Shown here: positions 8,381-16,851 of the stretch, one piece after another
Layout of the letters: each line of letters starts with the position of its first letter
Position numbering within the stretch: the stretch's first letter is position 1
NCBI RefSeq assembly: GCF_012221945.1
Contig: NZ_CP032549.1
Coordinates: 496,001 to 560,000 of the forward strand
Source of the DNA: Glutamicibacter mishrai
Lineage (GTDB): Bacteria > Actinomycetota > Actinomycetes > Actinomycetales > Micrococcaceae
Direction of reading: 5' to 3'
Length of the DNA: 64,000 bases
Notes under the pieces: generated by a model
Told to the model about the DNA's origin: nothing
What the model saw: only the letters and a program-made list of their open reading frames with translations
Databases searched by the model: none
Position numbers and translations under genes: made by a program

Positions 8381-9580
8381 GTGAGCGCTGATCCGTGGAA
8401 GACCTACGATCTGAGCCAGCCGCTGGACACCGACTATCTCTCGGCTTTCGCAAGTGCCACGACAGCGGATCGTGAACATTGGCAGCGAGCCCGCCAATTT
8501 GCCCAGGAGGTTTTCCCGGTCATCAATCAGCATTGGGAGAACGCGTTTTATCCTGTGGACCTCGTCCGCCGCATGGGTGAACTTGATCTGCTCACCGATG
8601 GACTGGAGATTGGCGGCCACGCAGTCTTCTCTCCCCTCGCGGCCGGTCTTGTCACCATGGAGATCTCCCGTGCCGACGGGTCAATGGCTGCCGCGGCGGC
8701 GGTCCAAGGCGGGCTGGTCCTCAGGAGCTTGAAGCTCTTCGGAACTGCCGAACAACAAGACCAATATCTAGAGCCGATCGCCACCGGAACGCTGCTTGGC
8801 GGGTTTGCCCTCACCGAACCGCACCACGGTTCCGACTCCGTCAGCTTGGAGACGAGCGCCCGCTTCGACGGCAAGACCTGGATGCTCAACGGCAGCAAAA
8901 AATGGATTGGCAATGGGGCCGCCGGAGGCATCACCATTGTGTGGGCCCGGGATGAAGGCGACGGGCAAATCAAAGGCTTTATCGTCGATCAGCAAGCTGC
9001 TGGCTATGAAGCCACACCGGTTCGCGGCAAGGGCGTGCTCAGGGCCATCGAACAAGCCAAGATCAGGCTGCAAAACGTGCGAGTCCCCGATTCGGCCTTC
9101 CTGGCTCAGGCGCGGTCATTCAAGGATGTCTCGAAGGCGCTCGTTGATACACGAGTCAATGTCGGTTGGTCAGCGCTTGGCCATGCCCTGTTCGTCTTTG
9201 AAGCCGCACTTCAGTACTCGAAACAGCGAGAACAGTTCGGCAAGCCGCTAGGTGCCCATCAAATGGTGCAAGAGCGTCTTGCACAAATGCTCGCGGAGCT
9301 GACCAACATGCAGTTGCAGTGCGCCGCGGTCGCCTCGGAACAGGCAGCCGGACGGCTTCGACCAGCGCAAGCTTCCCTGTTGAAATATCACAACACGCGT
9401 GCTGCCCGGCGGGTGGCCGCTACGGCACGAGACATGCTCGGTGGCAACGGGATCCTCTTGGAGAATCACGTGATTCGCCATGTTGGGGATATCGAAGCTC
9501 TTCATACCTACGAAGGTACCGAGTCGATCCAGGCGCTGATCTTGGGCCGTGACCTCACGGGTCTGAGCGCCTTCGGCTGA
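8381..9580 (+). CDS. Acyl-CoA dehydrogenase (glutaryl-CoA dehydrogenase-like subfamily)
   Basis: 399 residues starting at GTG with AAGGAG 5 bases upstream. FAD/acyl-CoA binding elements: GGFALTEPHHGSDSVS, WMLNGSKKWIGNG, the C-terminal RDMLGGNGI, and NTYEGT-type HTYEGTESIQALILGRDLTG with the catalytic Glu. The C-terminus matches the glutaryl-CoA dehydrogenase subfamily, but the Arg that binds the glutaryl carboxylate (YRSAMSVQSS in the family) is replaced by Ala-rich SMAAAAAVQGG. A decarboxylating glutaryl-CoA activity is therefore unlikely, and a straight or branched acyl-CoA is the probable substrate. Likely co-transcribed with the thiolase. Confidence 0.88.
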   Translation: MSADPWKTYDLSQPLDTDYLSAFASATTADREHWQRARQFAQEVFPVINQHWENAFYPVDLVRRMGELDLLTDGLEIGGHAVFSPLAAGLVTMEISRADGSMAAAAAVQGGLVLRSLKLFGTAEQQDQYLEPIATGTLLGGFALTEPHHGSDSVSLETSARFDGKTWMLNGSKKWIGNGAAGGITIVWARDEGDGQIKGFIVDQQAAGYEATPVRGKGVLRAIEQAKIRLQNVRVPDSAFLAQARSFKDVSKALVDTRVNVGWSALGHALFVFEAALQYSKQREQFGKPLGAHQMVQERLAQMLAELTNMQLQCAAVASEQAAGRLRPAQASLLKYHNTRAARRVAATARDMLGGNGILLENHVIRHVGDIEALHTYEGTESIQALILGRDLTGLSAFG

Positions 9581-9645
9581 GTATTAATGCGCTGATCAAT
9601 TACGATGAGCATTAGCTGCCGAGTTTCTGAATCGAAGGACTAATC

Positions 9646-10110
9646 ATGTCGTCTGTCGTTGATTTCAAAGAGGTCTCCACCGTTGGTTTGGAAACCTCTC
9701 CTGTAGCTGACGCTCTGGCAGGTTTGCGGGCTAATGAAGCCCGGTACCTGAAGAATAAATTCGACCATGATTTTGTGGTTATGGACGCGTCAGAGGCAGA
9801 GGACGTTGTTGCCTGGATTCACAATATCCTGGCCCAGGAACGTGACCTGCATATAGCTTCCCGCCCGTTGCAGGCCTGTGTCTTTGAAGCCGATGGTGCC
9901 AAGCGCGCCTACGTTTTCTACGAGTCGGGACTGTCCATCAATGTTCTCTACGGTATTGCGGACGGTGACAAACGGGCCGTCGGATTCAAGCTCTCCGACG
10001 GCATGGAGGTGCCGGAAGAACTGGCTGACAAATTCAAGTTTGCTCGCCAGAAGTCCAAGCTGGCTGGAACGATTCGCGGGTCCTACTTTGTGATCAAGGG
10101 CGAGTACTAA
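9646..10110 (+). CDS. Conserved-looking hypothetical protein
   Basis: 154 residues, soluble, no signal peptide or membrane segment. GAAGGA lies 6 bases before the ATG. The C-terminal half (KRAYVFYESGLSINVLYGIADGDKRAVGFKLSDG) suggests a beta-rich domain, and the tail KSKLAGTIRGSYFVIKGEY is basic. I do not recognise a family with certainty. Its stop overlaps by four bases the stop of the convergent metallo-hydrolase. Confidence 0.65.
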   Translation: MSSVVDFKEVSTVGLETSPVADALAGLRANEARYLKNKFDHDFVVMDASEAEDVVAWIHNILAQERDLHIASRPLQACVFEADGAKRAYVFYESGLSINVLYGIADGDKRAVGFKLSDGMEVPEELADKFKFARQKSKLAGTIRGSYFVIKGEY

Positions 10111-10940
10111 TCCCCTATTTCCCGATATCCGTCCTTGGCTGCCTCGCGCAAAAATTCTTCGGGCCAAACATGAAGAAGCCGAGCAGAAAAATCGATTCGC
10201 TCCGCGGGAATCCTTGCCGTTTGCGCGCTTCGAATCTCTTGGGCCAGCAACTGGAAATCCTTCAATTGCTCAATGACGAAGGAACGTTCCACGGGCCGGC
10301 CGTGTCCTGGAATGATCACGTGCGAGTCGCTGATGTCGTCCAGCAGTGACGTGAGCACTCCCGGCCAGCCCAGCGGATGGGCTCCGGAACCAAACATCGG
10401 CGGGCCCGATTCCTCAATGATGTCTCCGAGGAACCACACGCCGGCGTCAGGAATGTGGATTGCCAAGTCGGAATCCGTGTGGCCCGCGGCTAAGGGGATC
10501 AGTTCAATGTCACGGCCGCCGACGCTGATGAGCTCTCGTTCTTCAATCAGAACTGTTGGCGGGGTGAGAATGACGTCCTGCCAGGACTTGTCCGGTTCCG
10601 CCGCCGGATGGCTTTTCACACGAGCTAGATACGGTTTTTCGTATCTCTCAAAGTGATCGGGAACGAGGTAGTGCCCGTAGATCGGGATTCCCGCAGCCTT
10701 GAAAACCTGATTGCCGAAGGTGTGGTCATAGTGGGCGTGCGTATTGATGACCGCGACAATTTCCTGTCCAAACCACTGGGCGACATCCATGATGATTTCC
10801 TCGGCTTCGGCGGGATTGTTGCGGGTATCGATGATGGTGGAGCCGGTGGGCCCCACCACTAATCCGATGGAAACATCCAGTGGTTCATATCGGCGGTGGA
10901 AGACGCCTTCAGCAACCTTGTTCCATTGGCCATTAGACAT
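10107..10940 (-). CDS. MBL-fold metallo-hydrolase
   Basis: 277 residues. The metallo-beta-lactamase zinc motif HAHYDH (THAHYDHTFGN, ~residue 68) is followed by GHTDSD with the third His, GDIIEESGPP with the bridging Asp, and PGHGRP near residue 225. Hydrolase of unknown substrate; quinoprotein-relay, thioesterase and lactonase types share this layout. GAGGGAG precedes the ATG. Convergent with the preceding hypothetical gene, with overlapping stops. Confidence 0.87.
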   Translation of the reverse strand: MSNGQWNKVAEGVFHRRYEPLDVSIGLVVGPTGSTIIDTRNNPAEAEEIIMDVAQWFGQEIVAVINTHAHYDHTFGNQVFKAAGIPIYGHYLVPDHFERYEKPYLARVKSHPAAEPDKSWQDVILTPPTVLIEERELISVGGRDIELIPLAAGHTDSDLAIHIPDAGVWFLGDIIEESGPPMFGSGAHPLGWPGVLTSLLDDISDSHVIIPGHGRPVERSFVIEQLKDFQLLAQEIRSAQTARIPAERIDFSARLLHVWPEEFLREAAKDGYREIGD

Positions 10941-11130
10941 GTGTGCTCCCTCGTGGTGTCACCAACCGTTTTACGCGCGCCTCGGCGTGGTGATTAGTGT
11001 TGATACTAACGTGAATCTAGCCGTTGAATTCCCCTGCCTCTCATCTGGGCTGTTGGGTGTGTCCCATCTCAAGGAAACGGATTGCCACCAAAATGTCGCG
11101 CGGTTTACACCGGGTGACTAGGCTGGGTAA

Positions 11131-11814
11131 ATGGCCACTGTAATTCTTGTGCGGCATGGCCGCACCACTGCCAATGCTTCTGGCATCTTGGCCGGACGGG
11201 CGCCTGGCGTCAGCCTCGACGATACCGGCAAGGCCCAAGCTGAGCGGACCGCTTCGCGGTTGGCGGCTGTGCCTCTGGCAGGCATAGTTTCCAGCCCATT
11301 GGAACGCTGCCAGCAAACAGCGCAGTTCATTGTCCAGGCGCAGAAGAATGCCCTGGAACTTCAGTTTTCCGCGGACCTCACCGAATGCGATTACGGCAGC
11401 TGGCAGGGAAGCAAGCTCAGCGACCTGTCGGTTCAGGCACTGTGGTCGAAAGTCCAGGCGAATCCCTCAGCCGTGACATTCCCGGACGGCGAGTCCATGG
11501 CTGGCATGCAGGCCCGTGCGGTCGCAGAAATCCGCCGGCTCGATGCAGCCTTTGAAGCTGAACTTGGAAGCAGTGCGGTCTGGGTTGCTGTGAGCCACGG
11601 CGATATCATCAAATCCGTAGTCGCTGATGCGTTGGGCATGCATCTGGATTTGTTCCAACGCGTGAACGTGGGACCGGCCTCCGCGTCGATTATCCACTAC
11701 GGCTCCGGTTCCCCGAGCGTGCACTCGGTCAATACCGAGGAAGGGGATCTGTCCTGGCTGGCCCCCGGAATCAAAACAGTTGACGCCCCGGTGGGCGGCG
11801 GAGCAGGAAACTAA
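11131..11814 (+). CDS. Histidine phosphatase family protein (MSMEG_4193 type)
   Basis: 227 residues. N-terminal phosphohistidine motif LVRHGRTTANA, then SSPLERCQQTA, CDYGSWQG and a second catalytic His in VAVSHGDIIKSV. This subfamily is the actinobacterial putative phosphomutase/phosphatase found with DUF3090 and SCO1664 proteins. It is the first gene of a tight three-gene operon; the next starts 11 bases downstream. The C-terminal 40 residues are low-complexity. Confidence 0.88.
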   Translation: MATVILVRHGRTTANASGILAGRAPGVSLDDTGKAQAERTASRLAAVPLAGIVSSPLERCQQTAQFIVQAQKNALELQFSADLTECDYGSWQGSKLSDLSVQALWSKVQANPSAVTFPDGESMAGMQARAVAEIRRLDAAFEAELGSSAVWVAVSHGDIIKSVVADALGMHLDLFQRVNVGPASASIIHYGSGSPSVHSVNTEEGDLSWLAPGIKTVDAPVGGGAGN

Positions 11815-11824
11815 GGAAGTAGAT

Positions 11825-12352
11825 ATGACGACAGAAGTCCACGAATTCAATTGGCCAGATCGCGTTGTCATTGGCACCGTCGGTGAACCCGGCTCCCGCA
11901 CATTTTATTTGCAGGCTCGTGCCGGGTCGAGCTTGACCAGCATAGCTTTGGAGAAGCAACAGGCAGCTGTTGTTGCCGAGATGATCGACGAAATCCTCGA
12001 TCAGGTTTCCACCGTTGCAGGGAACCCGTTTAGCGTTCCGACCCACACACCCGTCGAGTTGGTCGATAACGAACCTTTGGAAGATGTTATCGAAGCTTTC
12101 AGGGTCGGTTCGATGAACCTTGGCTGGGACGCCACCGTGGCGCAGGTCGTTTTGGAGGCGTTCTCCTTCGATGAGGAACGCCCTGATGACGGTTCCGATG
12201 CCGTGATGCAGGTGCGAATGCCGGTGGGAACCGCTCGTGCCTTCGCCATGCGCACCCACGAGGTAGTCGCCGCCGGACGCCCTGTTTGTTCTTCGTGCGG
12301 CTACCCGATTGATCCAGACGGCCACACGTGCCAGGGACCCGAACTTTCATGA
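11825..12352 (+). CDS. DUF3090 family protein
   Basis: 175 residues, matching the actinobacterial DUF3090 family: N-terminal VVIGTVGEPGSRTFYLQA, and a C-terminal zinc-ribbon-like CSSCGYPIDPDGHTC. The function is not established. The start at 11825 follows AAGGAAG and is 11 bases after the phosphatase stop. Its stop overlaps the ATG of the next gene (ATGA), indicating translational coupling. Confidence 0.88.
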   Translation: MTTEVHEFNWPDRVVIGTVGEPGSRTFYLQARAGSSLTSIALEKQQAAVVAEMIDEILDQVSTVAGNPFSVPTHTPVELVDNEPLEDVIEAFRVGSMNLGWDATVAQVVLEAFSFDEERPDDGSDAVMQVRMPVGTARAFAMRTHEVVAAGRPVCSSCGYPIDPDGHTCQGPELS

Positions 12353-13116
12353 CCCAAGCGGACCTGCTCAACGGTGAACTCGAACTCACCGGGCGCATCA
12401 CCACGGCTTCCAATGCCACGTTTGTCGGCACCATTGATTCTGTCAGTGTGGTCTACAAGCCGATTGCCGGTGAAAAACCGCTCTGGGATTTCCCGGAACA
12501 TACCCTGGCCTACCGCGAAGTCGCTGCCTATCTGCTTTCCGAGTCTTTAGGCTGGAATCTCGTGCCGCAAACCTGGCTCCGGGAAGGCCGATTTGGCGAA
12601 GGCATGGTGCAGCTGTGGCAAGAGGTGGCTCCGGGGCAACAGGCCGTGAATCTCATGGCGACCCACAGCGTCCCGACGCAGGGATGGAAGACGGTCCTGA
12701 ACGGGCAGGATGAAGACGGGCAGCAGGTGAGCTTGCTTCACGAAGATAGCGTGGCGTTGCGCCGGATGGCTGTCTTCGATGTGCTGGTCAATAATGCGGA
12801 CCGCAAGGGCGATCATGTATTGGCTATGTCCGATGGGCACCGGTTTGGCGTCGACCACGGGTTGAGTTTCCATGATGAGCACAAGTTGCGCACGGTGTTG
12901 TGGGGCTGGATTGGCGAGCCCTTATCCGAGGAGGAGCTAGATGGCATTGATCGTGTCAGCGAAGCCTTGAATTCCACGCTGGGCGTGGAACTTGGCCAGT
13001 TGCTCAGCGAAGTGGAGCTCGAAGCCCTGCACCAACGCTGCTTGCAGCTGCGCCAGGACGCCCGCTTCCCTGGCCCGAGCGGGGACATGCCAGCGGTGCC
13101 CTGGCCACTATTCTGA
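12349..13116 (+). CDS. SCO1664 family protein, HipA/PI3-4-kinase-like fold
   Basis: 255 residues. Kinase-like elements can be seen: YKPIAGEKPLWDFP (ATP-anchoring Lys), DVLVNNADRKGDHVL (catalytic-loop-like D..N..D) and FGVDHGLSFH (metal-binding D). The family accompanies the phosphatase and DUF3090 genes in many actinobacteria, often beside the mycothiol ligase gene mshC, but mshC is not here. The role is unproven; a link to mycothiol is only an inference from that neighbourhood. The ATG overlaps the previous stop, and the C-terminus overlaps the convergent GNAT gene by 9 bases. Confidence 0.85.
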   Translation: MTQADLLNGELELTGRITTASNATFVGTIDSVSVVYKPIAGEKPLWDFPEHTLAYREVAAYLLSESLGWNLVPQTWLREGRFGEGMVQLWQEVAPGQQAVNLMATHSVPTQGWKTVLNGQDEDGQQVSLLHEDSVALRRMAVFDVLVNNADRKGDHVLAMSDGHRFGVDHGLSFHDEHKLRTVLWGWIGEPLSEEELDGIDRVSEALNSTLGVELGQLLSEVELEALHQRCLQLRQDARFPGPSGDMPAVPWPLF

Positions 13117-13644
13117 GCAGGGGTATCGCTTTGGGCCTGCTTTACCCCGCAGCGTACGGCGCCAGATGCGTGAGCGGGATTCCACTGTTGCCCTTCGATA
13201 GGCGGCAACTTCACCTGTGGGCTTGTAGCCTAGGCTTTTCCAGAAAGGTTCTGCAGCCCCAGCGTTGGAGTCCACGATAGCCAGCCGCAGGTCCTGGAGC
13301 ACATCGATCTTGAGCAATTCCGAGACCATGGCTTCATGCAGTTCATGCCCCAGCCCTTGGCGGGCTCGAAGTGAGTCCGTCATCAGCAGGCCGATATGCG
13401 CCGTGCAGGGTTCAGGCCAACCAATGATGACATCACAGAACGCCACCAGAAGATCTCCGTCCCACAACCCGAACCCGCGTTTTTGCTCTGCAGATACGCT
13501 GGGCGGCAAAGCCGTCAGTGCATCCTGCGCTGCACAAGGTTCGACTTCACTTCCTGAAATCCTGAACGTATAGCCTGCGTTGGTTTCCATCAGCCGCTGC
13601 AAGGCTGGCGCGTCACCCAATTCGACTGGTTTGAACCTGTTCAT
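13108..13644 (-). CDS. GNAT family N-acetyltransferase
   Basis: 178 residues with a GNAT core: HIGLLMTDSLRARQGLGHELHEAMV (motif A, R-x-x-G-L-G) and IVDSNAGAAEPFWKSLGYKPTGE (motif B). The acceptor substrate is unknown. The ATG overlaps the stop of the upstream methyltransferase gene by four bases, so the pair is translationally coupled. The 3' end overlaps the convergent SCO1664 gene. Confidence 0.85.
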   Translation of the reverse strand: MNRFKPVELGDAPALQRLMETNAGYTFRISGSEVEPCAAQDALTALPPSVSAEQKRGFGLWDGDLLVAFCDVIIGWPEPCTAHIGLLMTDSLRARQGLGHELHEAMVSELLKIDVLQDLRLAIVDSNAGAAEPFWKSLGYKPTGEVAAYRRATVESRSRIWRRTLRGKAGPKRYPCSE

Positions 13645-14363
13645 CTTGCCCGGGCCTCAAAAATCATGACTGCTTGGCTGCCATCGAATGGTGTCCGGTC
13701 CCAGGTCCCCCAAATATTTTCAACAACGAAGCCCGCCGCCTCCAATTGCGAGTTAATTTGCTGGTCCGTACGGAAAACCAGCACCACATCGTCTTGCACT
13801 ATCTCGCCACTGTCTTCGAATCGAGCGAATGATTCGAGCAGAACCTTCCCGTCGCCCAGTTCCCTTGTCTGGCACCACTCGGTCTGCAAACCAAAGGGAG
13901 TCATCCTTGTGGTTGGCTCTTCCTTTGCCCAGGTTTCCCATGCGCGACGTAATGGGTTCCGGCTTTCAAAGCACAGCAACGAATCGATCGCTAGATTCCT
14001 TCTCAAGTTTTCTAAGGTTTGTTGCCACAGTGGATCCGGAATGTGCTGGGCGACGTTGCCCGACATCACGGCATAGTCGAATGACCTATGGTTGAGCACA
14101 CGGCAATCGCCTTCAATCCATTGCACTCGTTCTGCACCTGGGCGTACCCGCGCATATTCGAGCATGGCTGTCGATGGATCAAGGCCGAGGACTTCCCGGT
14201 CTTTGCCGGCCAAGGTGACGGTGAGAATTCCGGTGCCGCAGCCGACGTCGATAATTCGCCGTGCACCTATTTGATCGGCTCGCGAGCGGTAATAGTCGTG
14301 ATCCGGGCCGTCTGGGTTATCGGCGTCGTAGAGCGCGACGATGCGCGGGTCGTAGTCGTTCAC
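13641..14363 (-). CDS. Class I SAM-dependent methyltransferase
   Basis: 240 residues. Motif I IIDVGCGTGILTVTLA with VLGLDPSTAMLEYAR as motif II places it among class I Rossmann methyltransferases. VMSGNVAQHI is the motif IV region. The N-terminus MNDYDPRIVALYDADNPDGPDH resembles small-molecule methyltransferases of the UbiE/TylF-like set. Substrate unknown. It forms a two-gene operon with the GNAT gene (ATGA overlap) and lies just downstream of a TetR gene. Confidence 0.87.
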   Translation of the reverse strand: MNDYDPRIVALYDADNPDGPDHDYYRSRADQIGARRIIDVGCGTGILTVTLAGKDREVLGLDPSTAMLEYARVRPGAERVQWIEGDCRVLNHRSFDYAVMSGNVAQHIPDPLWQQTLENLRRNLAIDSLLCFESRNPLRRAWETWAKEEPTTRMTPFGLQTEWCQTRELGDGKVLLESFARFEDSGEIVQDDVVLVFRTDQQINSQLEAAGFVVENIWGTWDRTPFDGSQAVMIFEARAR

Positions 14364-14387
14364 ATAGGCCTCTTTTCTGGTTGGCAG

Positions 14388-14969
14388 TCAGCCGCGAACT
14401 GCAGCGATCATGGTGCGGAAAACGTCGAGGACGTCTCCTTCACCGCCGGATTCCACCCAGATATCTACTGACGCATCAAGGCAGGAGAGCGCGGTGGCAA
14501 CAATGCCGCGGGCTGCGATGTCGCGGCCATCCCCATGAATACGCAGCGCAATTTCGGGGGCGAGCAAATCTTGCCACCGTTTTTGTTTTTCAAGGCGGAA
14601 TCGCTGCAAGGCTGGGGTCTGCCGCAGGAGTTGGGCTACTTGCAAAGTTCGATCCTTGGAACTCATTGGCCCCCGGCCGTCCGAGCTGAATGCTGCGGCA
14701 TATAGCGAATCCCACGGCGATTCATCGGTTGGCCGTTCCTTGAGTGCGGCGAGCATCTCATTTCCGCGAACTGCAATGTCTGCCGCGGCCATCTCTTCCT
14801 TAGAGGTGAAATAGCGAAAGAGCGACCTCCTAGACACCCCGACCCGCTCAGCAATCTCATCAACCGTCGTGGCGTCGAAGCCCTGGGCAAGGAACATGTC
14901 CATTGCCGTCTTGCTGATATCGGCTCTTACTGCCAGGCGCGTGCGTTCTCGAAGACCAACTTCATTCAT
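14388..14969 (-). CDS. TetR/AcrR family transcriptional regulator
   Basis: 193 residues from the ATG at 14969; an in-frame extension to 15116 runs through the operator and the divergent gene. The N-terminal HTH is typical: AMDMFLAQGFDATTVDEIAERVGVSRRSLFRYFTSKEEM. The C-terminal ligand domain is AcrR/MftR-like. It is divergent from the SDR/TDT operon, and the intergenic region holds a 19-bp palindrome overlapping the SDR promoter, so it most likely represses that operon. Confidence 0.9.
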   Translation of the reverse strand: MNEVGLRERTRLAVRADISKTAMDMFLAQGFDATTVDEIAERVGVSRRSLFRYFTSKEEMAAADIAVRGNEMLAALKERPTDESPWDSLYAAAFSSDGRGPMSSKDRTLQVAQLLRQTPALQRFRLEKQKRWQDLLAPEIALRIHGDGRDIAARGIVATALSCLDASVDIWVESGGEGDVLDVFRTMIAAVRG

Positions 14970-14997
14970 AACGCCATCATAGCGAAGTTCGACACCT

Positions 14998-15016
14998 TTT
15001 GGCACCCAGTGCCAAA
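14998..15016. promoter_or_regulatory. Palindromic operator for the TetR regulator
   Basis: TTTGGCAC-CCA-GTGCCAAA, a perfect 8-bp inverted repeat with a 3-base spacer, between the divergent TetR and SDR genes. It covers the -35 element of the SDR promoter, as expected for a repressor site. Confidence 0.75.
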
Positions 15017-15036
15017 GTAAGTATAGGATGCCGACA
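14999..15036 (+). promoter_or_regulatory. Promoter of SDR/TDT operon, predicted leaderless
   Basis: -35 TTGGCA (14999-15004), 17-base spacer, -10 TATAGG (15022-15027). The expected transcription start is 1-2 bases before the ATG at 15036, and no Shine-Dalgarno is visible, so the mRNA is probably leaderless. Confidence 0.65.
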
Positions 15037-15833
15037 TGGATAAAATTGACTACACTCAGGAAACTACACTTGTCACCGGTGCCAGTTCCGGGCTTGGCGC
15101 AGAATTCGCACGGCAATTAGCAGCCCGCGGCTCCAACCTCATACTGGTCGCCCGCAGGGCGGATCGACTCCATGACCTTGAATCGGATCTGACGGGCAAA
15201 TACGGGATCAGCGTGACGACGGTTCCGTTCGACCTCGCCACGGCAGACTCCGGACGACGCCTGCATCAAGAACTCACCCAACGCGGCGTCAAAGCCACCA
15301 GCCTGATCAATTGCGCTGGATTTGGAACACACGGGGATTTCACACAGGAGGACGCGGAACGAATACAGCAAGAGATCACCCTCAACGTCGCCGCCCTGGT
15401 CGACGCCACACACGCCTTCCTCCCAGACCTTCGCGGCGTATTGGTCAACGTCGCCAGCCTCCTGGCATACCAGTCATGGCCAACAGCTGCGGTCTATGGC
15501 GCCACCAAGGCCTTCGTATTGAGCTTCACGGAGGCGCTGTGGGAAGAAATGCAAGACAATGATCTTCGGATCCTGGCGCTGGGCCCCGGGCCAACACGCA
15601 CAGAATTTTTCGACGTCGCCGGATCAGATCAAATGAGCGCCGGAGCTCCCATGCAGACCTCGGCCCAAGTAGTAAGAACCGCCCTCCGGGTACTTGACCG
15701 TCGCACCCCTCCCCCAAGCGTCGTTTCAGGTCCTATCAACAAGGTGATTGCTACGCTGCCTCGACTCCTGCCTCGCCGCTTGGCGGTACAGACTTTCGGC
15801 AAGATCGTGCGCCGAGGAGCCGTGGCCAAATGA
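15036..15833 (+). CDS. Short-chain dehydrogenase/reductase (SDR)
   Basis: 265 residues, classical SDR: cofactor motif VTGASSGLGAEFARQLA, LINCAGFG (NNAG equivalent), active-site Ser in NVASLLAYQ and Y-x-x-x-K in VYGATKAFV. Reduces or oxidises a carbonyl/hydroxyl with NAD(P). It is the first gene of an operon with the TDT transporter (ATGA overlap) and is divergent from TetR, which probably represses it. The YGATKAF context is common in DltE/YqjQ-type SDRs of unknown substrate. Confidence 0.9.
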   Translation: MDKIDYTQETTLVTGASSGLGAEFARQLAARGSNLILVARRADRLHDLESDLTGKYGISVTTVPFDLATADSGRRLHQELTQRGVKATSLINCAGFGTHGDFTQEDAERIQQEITLNVAALVDATHAFLPDLRGVLVNVASLLAYQSWPTAAVYGATKAFVLSFTEALWEEMQDNDLRILALGPGPTRTEFFDVAGSDQMSAGAPMQTSAQVVRTALRVLDRRTPPPSVVSGPINKVIATLPRLLPRRLAVQTFGKIVRRGAVAK

Positions 15834-16834
15834 CCCATTCACCACAAGCTACCGTTGAGCGAGCACGCCATTCGGCGGGCGACTCGCGAAGGCTGCGGCA
15901 CTCAACCCTAGGGATCTCCCTTGGATTTGGCGGAGCCGGAAGCGCCTGGAGCCTGGCTCATCTGTATTTCGGCGCACCCGCATTCATTTCGGAAATCCTG
16001 TTCGGCGCCAGCGCGCTGTGGTGGCTTATCGTCACCGCGGCTCGCGCGCCTTTGACGCCCCGCCGCTTCGCTTACCTGCGCGATGACTTCCGCAATCCTT
16101 CCGACGGACCGCTCCTGGCCTACATTCCGATCATTGCGCTGCTGTTGACAAGCCATTACGGGCCACATCTGGGATCAACCGCCCAATCAGCACTCAGCCT
16201 CGGTTTCGTCGCATTGCTGTCTCTGGTATGCGCCCGACTGCTGGCCGTGTGGCTCAGCGGCGAGATGCAACTGGAACACATCCATCCGGGCTATGCCCTG
16301 CCCGTCATCGCCGGCCCTTTCATCGCCAGCATGACTCTGACTGCGACAGGATTCCCTTCCCTGGCCGTCGGGGCCATCGCTGTCGGCGGTTTCTACTGGC
16401 TGTCCATGGGAACCATTATTTTCTTGCGCCTGCTACACGGACCCGATCTCCCCCGCCCTCTGAAACCAACTCTTGCTGTTCTCGTGACCCCACCCGTCAC
16501 GGCCGGGCTCGCGTGGTTTTCATTGCGCAACGGCATCTTAGACGCAGTACAGCAAGGCCTGGCCGGCATCATCGTACTCTTGCTGTTGATGCAAATTTTC
16601 TTGGCTTCGCGGTACCTGCGAGGCGGATTTCATATCGGCTGGTGGGCTCTGGCATTCCCAACTGGGGCCATGGCTTCCTACGCCATTCGCTGGTCTATCA
16701 GCTCACAGAGCTCAACGAGCGACGTTATTGCGTGGATCGCGCTGGCCTTCTCGGCAATCCTGCTCGTTGCACTGATGGTTTGCACCATACTCTCAGCTCG
16801 ACGGCCTAGCACACAGGCGGCGCAGCAAGACTAG
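15830..16834 (+). CDS. TDT family transporter (SLAC1/TehA-like)
   Basis: 334 residues with about ten hydrophobic helices. Repeated family elements include PGYALPVIAGPFIAS and LAVLVTPPVTAGLAWF, typical of the tellurite-resistance/dicarboxylate transporter (TDT) family, which moves anions such as malate, sulfite or tellurite-related substrates across the membrane. The ATG overlaps the SDR stop, so the SDR may process a compound that this protein exports. Substrate not deducible. Confidence 0.82.
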   Translation: MTHSPQATVERARHSAGDSRRLRHSTLGISLGFGGAGSAWSLAHLYFGAPAFISEILFGASALWWLIVTAARAPLTPRRFAYLRDDFRNPSDGPLLAYIPIIALLLTSHYGPHLGSTAQSALSLGFVALLSLVCARLLAVWLSGEMQLEHIHPGYALPVIAGPFIASMTLTATGFPSLAVGAIAVGGFYWLSMGTIIFLRLLHGPDLPRPLKPTLAVLVTPPVTAGLAWFSLRNGILDAVQQGLAGIIVLLLLMQIFLASRYLRGGFHIGWWALAFPTGAMASYAIRWSISSQSSTSDVIAWIALAFSAILLVALMVCTILSARRPSTQAAQQD

Positions 16835-16851
16835 TTTCATTCAAATAGCCA

